A stretch of 64,000 nucleotides of DNA from Planctomycetaceae bacterium (lineage in GTDB: Bacteria > Planctomycetota > Planctomycetia > Planctomycetales > Planctomycetaceae): positions 46,022 through 110,021 of the forward strand of contig JAKFVC010000034.1 in the NCBI GenBank assembly GCA_021732415.1, read 5' to 3'. Positions 36,736 to 45,172 of this stretch are shown here, piece by piece. The notes under the pieces were generated by a model. It was not told the DNA's origin. It saw only the letters and a list, made by a program, of their open reading frames with translations, and ran no database searches. The translations under genes and the position numbers were made by a program. How positions within the stretch are numbered: the stretch's first letter is position 1; every line of letters begins with the position of its first letter.

Positions 36736-38697
36736 ATGCCCTGTCACCACGGACCCGCCGGCGGACCTTGTTCTGACTCAACCTCCAGCCCGGGGGCCCA
36801 ACTGCCACTGGTGGGGGCCGTTTCCACCGTCGTGTGTGCGGTGCTGGGCGGCTTGGCGGTCTGGTTCAATACGCTCCATTTTTCTGGCTTTGAGACCGCG
36901 ACTGCGCTCCTCGTGATCGGCGCCTATCTCGCGGGAGGGCACGGACCGGCCCGCAGTGCTTTCGCCGACTTATTGCGGGGCGAACTCAATGTCGACTTGT
37001 TGATGACCGTAGCTGCATTGGGCGCGGCAGCGATCGGCGACTGGGGCGAGGGGCTGGTGTTGCTGTTCCTTTTCTCGCTCAGTGGCACGCTGGAAGCGTT
37101 CGCGATGTATCGGACGACACGCTCGATCGAAGCGCTGATTCAGTTGAGGCCACGCGAGGCACTGCTGATCAGAGATGGCAATCCCGATGGGCAAATCGTG
37201 CTGGTCGATTCGTTGCAGGTGGGTGACATTGTTCGCGTGCGGCCGGGAGAAAGATTTTCTGTCGACGGCGTGGTCTGCGAGGGAGACACTTGGGCAGATG
37301 AAGCGACGCTCACCGGCGAGAGCGAACCGATTCACAAGCCGGTTGGAGCGAATGTGTTCGCGAGTACGATCAACGGCCAGGGCAGCGTTCTCGTCCGGAT
37401 GACCAAGGCGGTAGCCGATACCACCCTGGAACGCATCGTGCAGATGGTGCAGGAAGCGCAAGCGCAGAAGACACCCACACAGCAGTTCGTGGAATCCTGG
37501 GAGCGACCTTATGTGATCGGAGTCCTCACGTTCTCGCTCGTAGTGTTATTGGGGGCGCGGTTCGCTGTCGGAATGGAATGGAATAGGGCGTTTTATCACG
37601 CCATGGTGTTGCTGGTCGCTGCCTCACCGTGTGCCGTTGTGGTGGGCGCGCCCTCTGTCATGTTGTCGGCCATTGCTCGTGCCGGATTGGGCGGTGTCCT
37701 ATTTAAGGGAGCCGCACATGTGGAATCATTAGGGCTCGTTGACATTGTTGCCTTCGACAAGACTGGCACCGTTACCGTGGGTAAACCCAGCGTCACGGAA
37801 GTCTGGACGCCAGCCGGAGCGAATGTGTCGAGGCTGTTGAGCCTGGCTGCGGCAGTTGAACGGCGCAGCGAACATCCACTGGCGGCCCCGGTTCTGGCCG
37901 AAGTCCGGCGGCGCGAAGTCACCATTTCTGACGCTCCCATTACCGACTTCGACAGTCACACGGGATTGGGCGTACATGGGCACATTGATGGCACCTGGGT
38001 GGGAATTGGTCGCGAAGGGCTGTTCGAGAAACATCAAATCACGGTGCCTCCCGAATTGCTGGAGCAGGCTCAGCGACTGCGAAATTCCGGACAGACTACG
38101 TTGCTGATCGTGACGGGTGAAGCGGGTTTGTTTGGAGCCATCGCCGTGGCAGATCAGCCGCGGCCTGAGGCAGCACCGACAATCGATGCACTCAAGCGGC
38201 TCGGAATTGGTCAGGTTGTCATTTTGTCGGGCGATCACGAACGAGTGGCTCAGGCGGTCGCTAAAACGGTCCATGCCGATGACGTACGGGCGGGACTGTT
38301 ACCAGACCAAAAGGTCACGGAACTGCGTCGACTGTCTGAGAATGGTCACGTCGTGGCGATGGTCGGAGATGGCGTCAACGACGCTCCCGCATTGGCCGCC
38401 GCACGTGTCGGCATTGCAATGGGCGGTGCGGGGACTGACGTGGCTCTGGAAGTGGCCGACGTCGTACTGATGCGCGACGATTTGCGAGCATTGCCGCTCG
38501 CGGTCTGGATCAGCCGGGTTGCGCGGCAGCGAGTCCGCCAGAATATGATTTTTGCCTTCGGCGTGATTTTCGTGCTGGTGATTTCAACGTTTGTCAGCCT
38601 CCCCTTGTGGCTGGGAGTGCTGGGGCACGAAGGGAGCACCGTGATCGTGGTGTTCAACGGTCTGCGGCTGTTGTGGCAGAAGCCGCCGAAGTTGTAG
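36736..38697 (+). CDS. P1B-4 type heavy-metal translocating P-type ATPase
   Basis: A 653-residue P1B ATPase. The phosphorylation site is AFDKTGTVTVGKP (D341), with TLTGESEPIHKP in the actuator domain, the SEHPLAAPVL element of the nucleotide domain, and VAMVGDGVNDAPALAAA near the hinge. The metal-site motif in the sixth-helix position is S297-P-C, and the last helix pair holds H631-EGST, which together define the P1B-4 class (Co, Fe(II), Zn or Cd export). There is no heavy-metal-associated domain; instead the N-terminus has a Cys/His cluster, MPCHHGPAGGPC. It pumps a divalent metal out of the cytoplasm. No adjacent metal regulator is seen. Confidence 0.9.
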   Translation: MPCHHGPAGGPCSDSTSSPGAQLPLVGAVSTVVCAVLGGLAVWFNTLHFSGFETATALLVIGAYLAGGHGPARSAFADLLRGELNVDLLMTVAALGAAAIGDWGEGLVLLFLFSLSGTLEAFAMYRTTRSIEALIQLRPREALLIRDGNPDGQIVLVDSLQVGDIVRVRPGERFSVDGVVCEGDTWADEATLTGESEPIHKPVGANVFASTINGQGSVLVRMTKAVADTTLERIVQMVQEAQAQKTPTQQFVESWERPYVIGVLTFSLVVLLGARFAVGMEWNRAFYHAMVLLVAASPCAVVVGAPSVMLSAIARAGLGGVLFKGAAHVESLGLVDIVAFDKTGTVTVGKPSVTEVWTPAGANVSRLLSLAAAVERRSEHPLAAPVLAEVRRREVTISDAPITDFDSHTGLGVHGHIDGTWVGIGREGLFEKHQITVPPELLEQAQRLRNSGQTTLLIVTGEAGLFGAIAVADQPRPEAAPTIDALKRLGIGQVVILSGDHERVAQAVAKTVHADDVRAGLLPDQKVTELRRLSENGHVVAMVGDGVNDAPALAAARVGIAMGGAGTDVALEVADVVLMRDDLRALPLAVWISRVARQRVRQNMIFAFGVIFVLVISTFVSLPLWLGVLGHEGSTVIVVFNGLRLLWQKPPKL

Positions 38698-38710
38698 TAA
38701 TTTCCTACGG

Positions 38711-39568
38711 CTACAGAAACCGCTGCAGCATTCCTCCGGCTGCAAAACGCAACTTCCGCCACGTACTCAAGCGAATCCGCTTCGAAAAGACGTCGTACTC
38801 GCACCGCTCGATTTCATCGAGCAACCCGCGATAGAGCTTCACCATTGTGTCAAAGATGGGCTTTCCGACGGGCGAGAGATATTGCGTCAGCTCGCCGCCC
38901 GTGGCGTAGAGTTGGCGGGCTCGGGCGACTTCAAAAGCCATAAGTTCGCGAAACCGCTCGTCTCGTACGCCGGTCGCCAGATCCTCGGTCGAGTACTGGA
39001 ACCGGGACATATCGGCTTGGGGCAAATAACAGCGGCCGTTGGAAAAATCCTCGCGCAGATCGCGCAGGATGTTGGTCAGTTGAAACGCCTGGCCGCAGAT
39101 GACGGCGGCCGGTTTCGCAGCTTCGCCTTGAAAGCCCCAGATGTGAATGCAGCACAAACCAATGACGCCGGCGACGTGGTAGCAGTACTTCGTCAGGTCG
39201 GTAAAAGTTTCATAAGGGACCGGTTGCAGATCCATCTCCACACCGTCAATCAGTGCGAACAGATACTCCGGGGGAATCTGGTATTTCTGTACCGTGTCGA
39301 TCAACGCTGGAAACACGACATGCCGCGAGGTATCACCAGCGAGTGCCGCCGTGAGGTTTTGCCGCCACTGATGGAGGAGTAAAGCACGTTGCTCCAGAGG
39401 CAGTGCGGGGTCGTCGCCCGCGTCGTCCACAAGGCGCGTGAAACCGTACAGGGCACACATTGCCCAAAAGCGGTCCGCGGGGAGTGACCAGAACGCGAAG
39501 TAGAAGTTCCCGGCGCGTTTCGCCAATGCTCGGCAGAAGGCGTACGACTCGGATAACTCTGGGCGCAT
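38711..39568 (-). CDS. Phytoene/squalene synthase family protein (HpnC/HpnD-like)
   Basis: A 285-residue trans-isoprenyl diphosphate synthase of the head-to-head type. The first Asp motif is FTRLVDDAGDD and the second is FQLTNILRDLREDFSNGRCY, typical of HpnD/CrtB enzymes. The N-terminal SYAFCRALAKRAGNFYFAF is characteristic, with YGFTR following. ATG 39568 is preferred to the 26-residue upstream extension. It condenses two farnesyl or geranylgeranyl diphosphates to presqualene diphosphate or phytoene. No HpnE or desaturase lies adjacent. It follows, after a repeat element, a dehydroquinate-synthase-like gene on the same strand, and converges with the metal ATPase at 13 bases. Confidence 0.88.
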   Translation of the reverse strand: MRPELSESYAFCRALAKRAGNFYFAFWSLPADRFWAMCALYGFTRLVDDAGDDPALPLEQRALLLHQWRQNLTAALAGDTSRHVVFPALIDTVQKYQIPPEYLFALIDGVEMDLQPVPYETFTDLTKYCYHVAGVIGLCCIHIWGFQGEAAKPAAVICGQAFQLTNILRDLREDFSNGRCYLPQADMSRFQYSTEDLATGVRDERFRELMAFEVARARQLYATGGELTQYLSPVGKPIFDTMVKLYRGLLDEIERCEYDVFSKRIRLSTWRKLRFAAGGMLQRFL

Positions 39569-39648
39569 GCGACACGTTGGGCTATGGGAAAGCGACTGAC
39601 TCGCGCCCGCATCGTAAGACAATAGGATCGCGACTGCCAGTTCCAACC

Positions 39649-39791
39649 TTTGGACTGCGGCGATTCATCGCCGCTTTCCTATGCCGGCTGATCTGTCGAA
39701 CCAACTTGCGAGTCTGTTGGGAGAAGTCGACTCGCGGGTATTTCCATGCCTAATGAAATTAGAAAGCGGCGCTGAATCGCCGCAGTCCAAA
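39649..39791. repeat. Family D inverted-repeat element, copy 2 (143 bp)
   Basis: The arms at 39649-39678 and 39762-39791 match over 30 bp with one mismatch. Total length equals copy 1 at 15144-15286. The right arm abuts the stop codon of the dehydroquinate-synthase-like gene (TAA complement at 39792-39794). Confidence 0.9.
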
Positions 39792-40979
39792 TTAGACAAC
39801 CCGTTGCTTGCGTCGTCCGCTTTGCTGCGTTTTTGCGAACGCCGCCACTTGCGCGATCGCCTCTCCCATTTTGGCATAGTCGACCGAGTGGACTTCGAAG
39901 GGACGCCCTACTGCTTCCAGCATCGTGAGGGTCAGGCGGCCTCCCAAATGCTGGCGGAATTCTTCCAACCCGGCGAACAACGTCGCTGTGTCGTGCAAGA
40001 CGGGATGATCGAGGACCAGTCCCAAGTCATCGAGGCACTTCAGAACGCTCGCCACATCCGATTTCGGCAGCCCAAACATCAGGGATGAGTAAACCGTATC
40101 CACCGCCACGCCAATCGCGACAGCTTCACCGTGCTTCAACTGGAAGTCGCTCATGACTTCGAGCTTGTGGGCCGACCAATGGCCGTAATCGAGCGGCCGG
40201 GCCTCCAGCATTTCGAAGGGATCGCCGCCACGGGTGATGTGCGCTCGATGGAATTCGGCAGAGATCCGAATCATTGGTTCGGCGGCCGCCATGTCGCGTT
40301 CGCGAATTCGGGTTGCCAGGCTGCACAGTTCGTGAAACCGAGCCGCATCCTTCAGCAGGGTGACTTTGACCGCTTCGGAGAATCCGCAAACGAAATCACG
40401 ATCGGGCAGACTGCTGAGCAGCGAGGAGTCATTGATGATCCCCCACGGCACGGCGAATGTTCCCAGCCAATTTTTCTTGTGAAACAGATTGACGCTGTTC
40501 TTGACCCCGACGCCCGAATCGGCCTGGGCCAGCGTTGTGGTCGGTAGACGAATCAGGCGAATTCCGCGATGGGCAATTGCGGCTGCGAACCCGACGGCAT
40601 CCAGGACCGCTCCGCCACCGATGACGACGATGTAACTCCGCCGATCCAGGTTTGCGGCGTGAAAGACCTTCAGCATGCGCTCCAGCAGGTGAATGTCGTT
40701 CTTGACGATTTCTCCACCCGGCAGGACTTGGATGTTGCCGGTGGGAGTGATCCGGCCTTCGTGCCGCATGACAAACGCCCGCAGGCGGTGCCGCAAGTCA
40801 GGCTGGGCCTGGGCGATCGACTCATCAACCCAGAATTGCACGCGCGGAGGCAACTCGCCCGAAGGCTCCAGCAAATCGAGCAGCACTTTCTCATCGGCAC
40901 CCAGGATGTCCCGAGTAAACCGCAGGCGATGCACGAACGGAATGGAGAATTCAATATCGGCAGGAGCGTCGGTTGGCAT
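39792..40979 (-). CDS. 3-dehydroquinate synthase family protein, EboD-like paralogue
   Basis: A 395-residue protein of the sugar phosphate cyclase / dehydroquinate synthase superfamily. [82 protein letters not shown] and [12 protein letters not shown] match the NAD, metal and substrate sites (Glu in FSEAVK; His in YGHWSAH and KHGEA). Canonical AroB has GMAEVIK where this one has GFSEAVK, as in EboD and other paralogues. The longer N-terminus (residues 1-35) is also unlike AroB. It probably makes a cyclic product from a sugar phosphate other than shikimate precursor. A prenyl synthase gene lies downstream on the same strand. Confidence 0.8.
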   Translation of the reverse strand: MPTDAPADIEFSIPFVHRLRFTRDILGADEKVLLDLLEPSGELPPRVQFWVDESIAQAQPDLRHRLRAFVMRHEGRITPTGNIQVLPGGEIVKNDIHLLERMLKVFHAANLDRRSYIVVIGGGAVLDAVGFAAAIAHRGIRLIRLPTTTLAQADSGVGVKNSVNLFHKKNWLGTFAVPWGIINDSSLLSSLPDRDFVCGFSEAVKVTLLKDAARFHELCSLATRIRERDMAAAEPMIRISAEFHRAHITRGGDPFEMLEARPLDYGHWSAHKLEVMSDFQLKHGEAVAIGVAVDTVYSSLMFGLPKSDVASVLKCLDDLGLVLDHPVLHDTATLFAGLEEFRQHLGGRLTLTMLEAVGRPFEVHSVDYAKMGEAIAQVAAFAKTQQSGRRKQRVV

Positions 40980-41308
40980 TGTAGTCCATCAGCGAGGCAG
41001 GCAGGCCATTCGATCCGCGGTGGGAAGGGTTCCCATCCGCGATCAGATATCTAGTTGTCTTTCACGCCTGTCCTTGGCTGAGACTGCATCCGGCCGAGCA
41101 GCGCGGCTCTCTAACTTATTGAAACATATCACGAAATTCCATTCTAACACAGATCACCATCGACTCAACTGGCCAACGGGTAATTGCGGTGAGCAGCCCT
41201 GCAAATGGCGTCTTCCTTGATAAACGGATCTTGATCGGTTGTACTGACGGACTGTTTTGGAGATTCCCGGCTTGATGATCCACCCTCTCGCAGTCCGAAG
41301 GTGCCCGC
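40980..41308. other. Intergenic region between divergent genes
   Basis: No gene, repeat or clear regulatory site is visible in these 329 bases apart from a relatively AT-rich stretch at 41110-41160. It should hold promoters for the dehydroquinate-synthase-like gene and the MFS gene. Confidence 0.5.
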
Positions 41309-43054
41309 ATGCATGGTTTTGATGAGATGTCGTCCGGTCCCGCCGATTCTGCCCCTCAAACCGGGCCGTGGTACAAGGAACTCAACAGGTACCATTGGTT
41401 CGTATTGATTGTGGCCGCCCTGGGCTGGCTGTTCGACACCATGGACCAGCAGTTGTTCAACCTGGCCCGTGTTCCGGCCCTGCGAGAATTGCTGGCTCCC
41501 GGACCGGGTATGTCCCCGAACCAGGCGGATGTTGAATTCTATTCAGGAATTACAACCTCGATATTCTTGATTGGCTGGGCCACGGGAGGTTTGGGCTTCG
41601 GCATTCTGGGCGATCGAATCGGCCGTGCGAAGACGATGATGTGGACGATTCTCTTGTACTCTGCATTCACTGGTTTAAGCGCTCTCTCGTGGGACGTGTG
41701 GAGTTTCTCCTTCTTCCGCTTCTTAACGGGTCTGGGAGTTGGAGGCGAATTTGCCGTCGGCGTGTCGCTCGTTGCGGAAGTCATGCCGATTCGGGCACGC
41801 CCGTTCGCGTTGGGGCTACTGCAGGCGTTGTCAGCGATTGGCAATATCTCGGCCGCAGTCATCAGTCTGGTGTTGACCGAGCTGGAAGAAAGCAACTATG
41901 TCGGAAGCGCCTGGCGTACGATGTTCGTCATCGGAGCCGTGCCGGCATTGCTGGCCATTTTGATCCGTCGCAATCTGAAAGAGCCGGAACAATGGCAAGC
42001 AATCAATGACGATCAATTGAAGAAAAAACTGGGGTCTTACGGTGAACTCTTCAGTTCGCGCTGGCGGAAAAACGCATTTGTGGGATTGTTTCTGGCGTTC
42101 GCTGGCGTCGTCGGACTATGGGGCATTGGCTTTTTCAGCTTTGATCTGAACCGATCTGTCTTCAAGAAGACGTTCGAAGGCGAGGCCCGTCAAGCAGGCG
42201 AGGCCGAAAAGGACCGGCAATTCGTCCTCAGCCTGAAGTCGCACCCAGATTGGCTGGACTCTGAAGCTGGTAAAACAAAGCCCCAGCCCAGCCAACTGTT
42301 GGATTTGAAGCCGGGAGTCAAGACTTCCGAAAAGATTGCCGAACCCATCTATGCCACGATACTCGCGTTGCACGGCAGCAAACAGGAACCGACCGTCGAG
42401 GCGATTCTCGAAAAGCTGAAAACTCCGTCGGACACCAAGGTCCCCGCACCCTCGGCAGAAATGATCGGGCAGTACGAGAGCTATCTGGCGGGAGATAATC
42501 AGTCCGGATCAGCTGATGAGTTGTCAGGACACGCGACTCGAATTAAAGATCGCTCGAAATATATCACAAAGCGGCTGGGCTTCTGGGTGGCGATGACCTC
42601 GGTGATGTTGAACCTGGGAGCGTTCTTCGGAATCTATTTCTTCACGTACGTCACGCATTACATCGGGCGCATTCCGGCGTTTGCGTTGTCGTTCGTCATG
42701 GCCTTCTTCTCGACCGTCATGGTGTTTGCCTACCTGACTGAATTCAGTCAGATATTCTGGATGATCCCAATGATGGGCTTTTGCCAACTCGCGCTATTCG
42801 GCGGGTATGCAATCTACTTCCCGGAGCTGTTCCCGACATATTTACGGAGTACCGGGACATCGTTCTGCTACAACGTAGGACGCTTCGTGGCGGCACTGGG
42901 GCCCACTGCGCTGGGGGTTTTGACGAAATATGTCTTCGTCGACTATCCGGAACCGATGCGCTACGCTGGCGTCTGGATGAGCGGTATTTTCATCATCGGC
43001 CTGATGGCCTTGCCGTTTGCCCCTGAGACTAAGGGCAAAGCCTTGCCGGAATAG
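41309..43054 (+). CDS. MFS transporter with large central loop insertion
   Basis: A 581-residue major facilitator. Helix 1 has LIVAALGWLFDTMDQQLF with the DxxDQ element of the MHS/sugar-acid subgroup. The helix 2-3 loop motif is GFGILGDRIGRAKTMM and helix 4 has RFLTGLGVGGEFAVGVSLVAE, the sugar and organic acid porter signature. After helix 6 the usual cytoplasmic loop is followed by another helix and then a soluble insertion of about 140 residues (roughly 285-425, rich in Lys, Glu and Ser), before the C-terminal half (VAMTSVMLNLGAFFGIYFF). Standard family length is about 420-450, so the insertion is unusual. The substrate may be a sugar or carboxylate. Confidence 0.85.
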   Translation: MHGFDEMSSGPADSAPQTGPWYKELNRYHWFVLIVAALGWLFDTMDQQLFNLARVPALRELLAPGPGMSPNQADVEFYSGITTSIFLIGWATGGLGFGILGDRIGRAKTMMWTILLYSAFTGLSALSWDVWSFSFFRFLTGLGVGGEFAVGVSLVAEVMPIRARPFALGLLQALSAIGNISAAVISLVLTELEESNYVGSAWRTMFVIGAVPALLAILIRRNLKEPEQWQAINDDQLKKKLGSYGELFSSRWRKNAFVGLFLAFAGVVGLWGIGFFSFDLNRSVFKKTFEGEARQAGEAEKDRQFVLSLKSHPDWLDSEAGKTKPQPSQLLDLKPGVKTSEKIAEPIYATILALHGSKQEPTVEAILEKLKTPSDTKVPAPSAEMIGQYESYLAGDNQSGSADELSGHATRIKDRSKYITKRLGFWVAMTSVMLNLGAFFGIYFFTYVTHYIGRIPAFALSFVMAFFSTVMVFAYLTEFSQIFWMIPMMGFCQLALFGGYAIYFPELFPTYLRSTGTSFCYNVGRFVAALGPTALGVLTKYVFVDYPEPMRYAGVWMSGIFIIGLMALPFAPETKGKALPE

Positions 43055-43077
43055 CGTCTGCACTATCCGTTTTCAAC

Positions 43078-43109
43078 ATCAGCCCGGTTGGTTTTCCAAC
43101 CGGGCTGAT
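43078..43109 (+). terminator. Strong hairpin downstream of the MFS gene
   Basis: A perfect 14-bp stem ATCAGCCCGGTTGG (43078-43091) pairs with CCAACCGGGCTGAT (43096-43109) around TTTT. The following tract is not T-rich, so termination strength is uncertain. The same core, AGCCCGGTT, is used in the terminators at 46500 and 56539. Confidence 0.7.
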
Positions 43110-43125
43110 GCGTTCTTTGCTGGCA

Positions 43126-43180
43126 TGAATTCCCATAAGTCCCATTCATTGGATGGGACCAATGGGACTTATGAAATTCA
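43126..43180. repeat. Family I inverted repeat (GGGACTTATG words)
   Basis: The left arm contains CCCATAAGTCCCATT and the right arm AATGGGACTTATG, with the loop holding ATTGGATGGGACC. The same words recur at 54203-54243 (CATGGGACTTATGGGACGGA). Confidence 0.7.
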
Positions 43181-43285
43181 AACAAACTGCCGAAACAACT
43201 GATCTTTACGCCCTCCGCGAGATCTGGGATGCTTCGCGCTTCAATGGATTGATCCGTCTGCGGTGCCGCTCAGGGAAGAGTTGCC

Positions 43286-44668
43286 ATGCCACACCACGCC
43301 GAAACTCGACATCGAACACGCCACCGCCGGTCGTCCAGTTGGTTGACCGGGGGCCTGCTGATCGCTGGGCTCTCGATCGCGGGTGTCTACTGCATCTGGG
43401 GCGACGCACCTCTCGAAAAAACCTGGATTCAGTTGGGCTTCGGGAAGCCAGGCGGGGCTCAATCGCGTGCCGATGGTCGACAAGCGGCGGCTGACGTCCC
43501 GGAAATTGATCCGGTGGAGGCGATGGAATTCCCCGGGACCGATCCTGACGCTCAATACCGTCAAACTGCGGCGATTTCTGAAGACGAATCGTCGTCTCCC
43601 AATTTTCTGCCCAGTCGTGGCCGACGTTCACCAGTCACACAAAATCGTAATGCCTTCGAGAGAGAACCCGTTGCCAACGTCGAACTTGACGACCGTTTCA
43701 ATCCAGAAAATCTCAATCGAAATACCGCTTCCATCCGGACGGCAGCCTTTCCCGACGAACCGCAGCCACCACGGACGATCGATGACCAATCCCAGGAATT
43801 CGATGCTGCTCGTGCAGCACCAACGAGACCGACTCCGGCACCCCCGCGGCCTCAATTGGGGCGTAACGGCGGCAGAAGTATCCAGCTCATGGCGGGAGAT
43901 GATGCCCCGCCCCAGCCGTCAGGGAAGCGTCCGACTCGTCCCAGCTTGAATGTCAACCCTGCCGCCTCCAATGCGGCCTCGACAAAGCTCGATCTGAATT
44001 CCGTTCAAGCCTTGATTGAACAGGGGGATGATGCTGCCGCCTATCACAAGCTGTCTGAAGCCTACTTTCAGCATCCGTCACAGCGACCCCTATTCCAGAA
44101 CCAACTGGACGAAGTCGCCCAGCGAATTTATTTCTCGCCCCAGACGCAGATGCAGCCCCCGTATGAAATTCAACCCGGCGACCAACTGCGAAAGATTGCC
44201 AGTAAATATCAGCTCTCCTGGCAGTATCTGTGCCGGTTGAATCAAGTGGATGCCAGGAAGATTCGCCCCGGGAAGAAGTTGAAGGTGTTCCAGGGCCCGT
44301 TTGAGGCTCGCGTTGACTTGAGTGACTTCGAACTGACGATTCTGCTGGATGGCCAATACGTCAAGCGGTATCGGGTCGGTACCGGCAAGATGAATACGAC
44401 CCCCATCGGCGAATTCACCGTTCGGGAGAAACTCGAAAACCCCACGTACTACGGGCCAGACGGAATGGTTCTGGAGCCGAATGATCCGCAAAACCCGCTG
44501 GGGGAGCGCTGGATCGACATCGGCAACAGCTTCGGGATCCACGGCACGATCGACCCGGAATCGATCGGCAAAAGTGAATCGGCAGGCTGCGTTCGGATGC
44601 GCAACGAGGACGTCGCCGAAGTCTACGATCTGCTGACGGTCGGCTCGACGGTCACGATTCAGCGGTAA
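43286..44668 (+). CDS. L,D-transpeptidase with LysM domain
   Basis: A 460-residue envelope protein. A membrane anchor or uncleaved signal at residues 18-38 is followed by a long Pro/Arg-rich disordered region (about 50-230). A short helical repeat segment (230-290) leads to a LysM domain at about 292-332 (YEIQPGDQLRKIASKYQLSW) and the YkuD domain (337-460). This has GIHGT with the His (about 419) and SAGCVRM with the catalytic C435. It forms 3-3 cross-links or anchors proteins on peptidoglycan. Planctomycetes were long thought to lack peptidoglycan but do carry it, so this gene fits a thin wall with LD cross-links. Confidence 0.9.
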   Translation: MPHHAETRHRTRHRRSSSWLTGGLLIAGLSIAGVYCIWGDAPLEKTWIQLGFGKPGGAQSRADGRQAAADVPEIDPVEAMEFPGTDPDAQYRQTAAISEDESSSPNFLPSRGRRSPVTQNRNAFEREPVANVELDDRFNPENLNRNTASIRTAAFPDEPQPPRTIDDQSQEFDAARAAPTRPTPAPPRPQLGRNGGRSIQLMAGDDAPPQPSGKRPTRPSLNVNPAASNAASTKLDLNSVQALIEQGDDAAAYHKLSEAYFQHPSQRPLFQNQLDEVAQRIYFSPQTQMQPPYEIQPGDQLRKIASKYQLSWQYLCRLNQVDARKIRPGKKLKVFQGPFEARVDLSDFELTILLDGQYVKRYRVGTGKMNTTPIGEFTVREKLENPTYYGPDGMVLEPNDPQNPLGERWIDIGNSFGIHGTIDPESIGKSESAGCVRMRNEDVAEVYDLLTVGSTVTIQR

Positions 44669-45172
44669 TCGCCGAAGTAGCGTGGGATGGGTCTCCAGGC
44701 CCGCCCGTCCCCGTAACATTCGCCTTGAAATAAGTTCGACCCTCGCAAGCTTCGCGCAGCGCACGACTTGCATCTTCATTGTGATGGTGCGAGCTATCAA
44801 ATAGATCCCACTCAATAACTTCTGTATTCCTTTGTGTCCTTCGTGACCTTCTGTTCCAAACCTCTTTTTGAACAGAAGGTCACGAAGATCACAAAGGTTT
44901 TCCATGTTGATTTCTGCGTTTAACAGCCAGCAATGCGTGCGCTGCGCGAAGCTCCCTGGGGTGAATTGCTTGTGACGTCGCTGGTTACGGGCACGGACGG
45001 GCCAGGAGACCCGTCCCACGACGCTACCGTCGCCACTCCATCGGAGCTCAAACCCCCTTCCCGTTTGGCGCAAGCGTCATTTGATGTTAAAAATGAGGGT
45101 TGCCGGGACAACGGAACGCGCTCGTTCGTCGGTCCTTGATGATTTTTCATTTCGAAAGAGGAGTTGCGTAGC
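44669..45172. repeat. Nested inverted repeats, about 350 bp, in the gap before the Gfo/Idh/MocA gene
   Basis: No gene is seen. Outer arms: left 44680-44716 (GTGGGATGGGTCTCCAGGCC) and right 44983-45027 (GGCCAGGAGACCCGTCCCAC), imperfect complements. A middle pair is AGCTTCGCGCAGCGCAC near 44748-44764 and GTGCGCTGCGCGAAGCT near 44937-44953. The inner family B hairpin has arms at 44829-44856 and 44870-44897 with two mismatches in 28. The three pairs are concentric. Confidence 0.85.
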
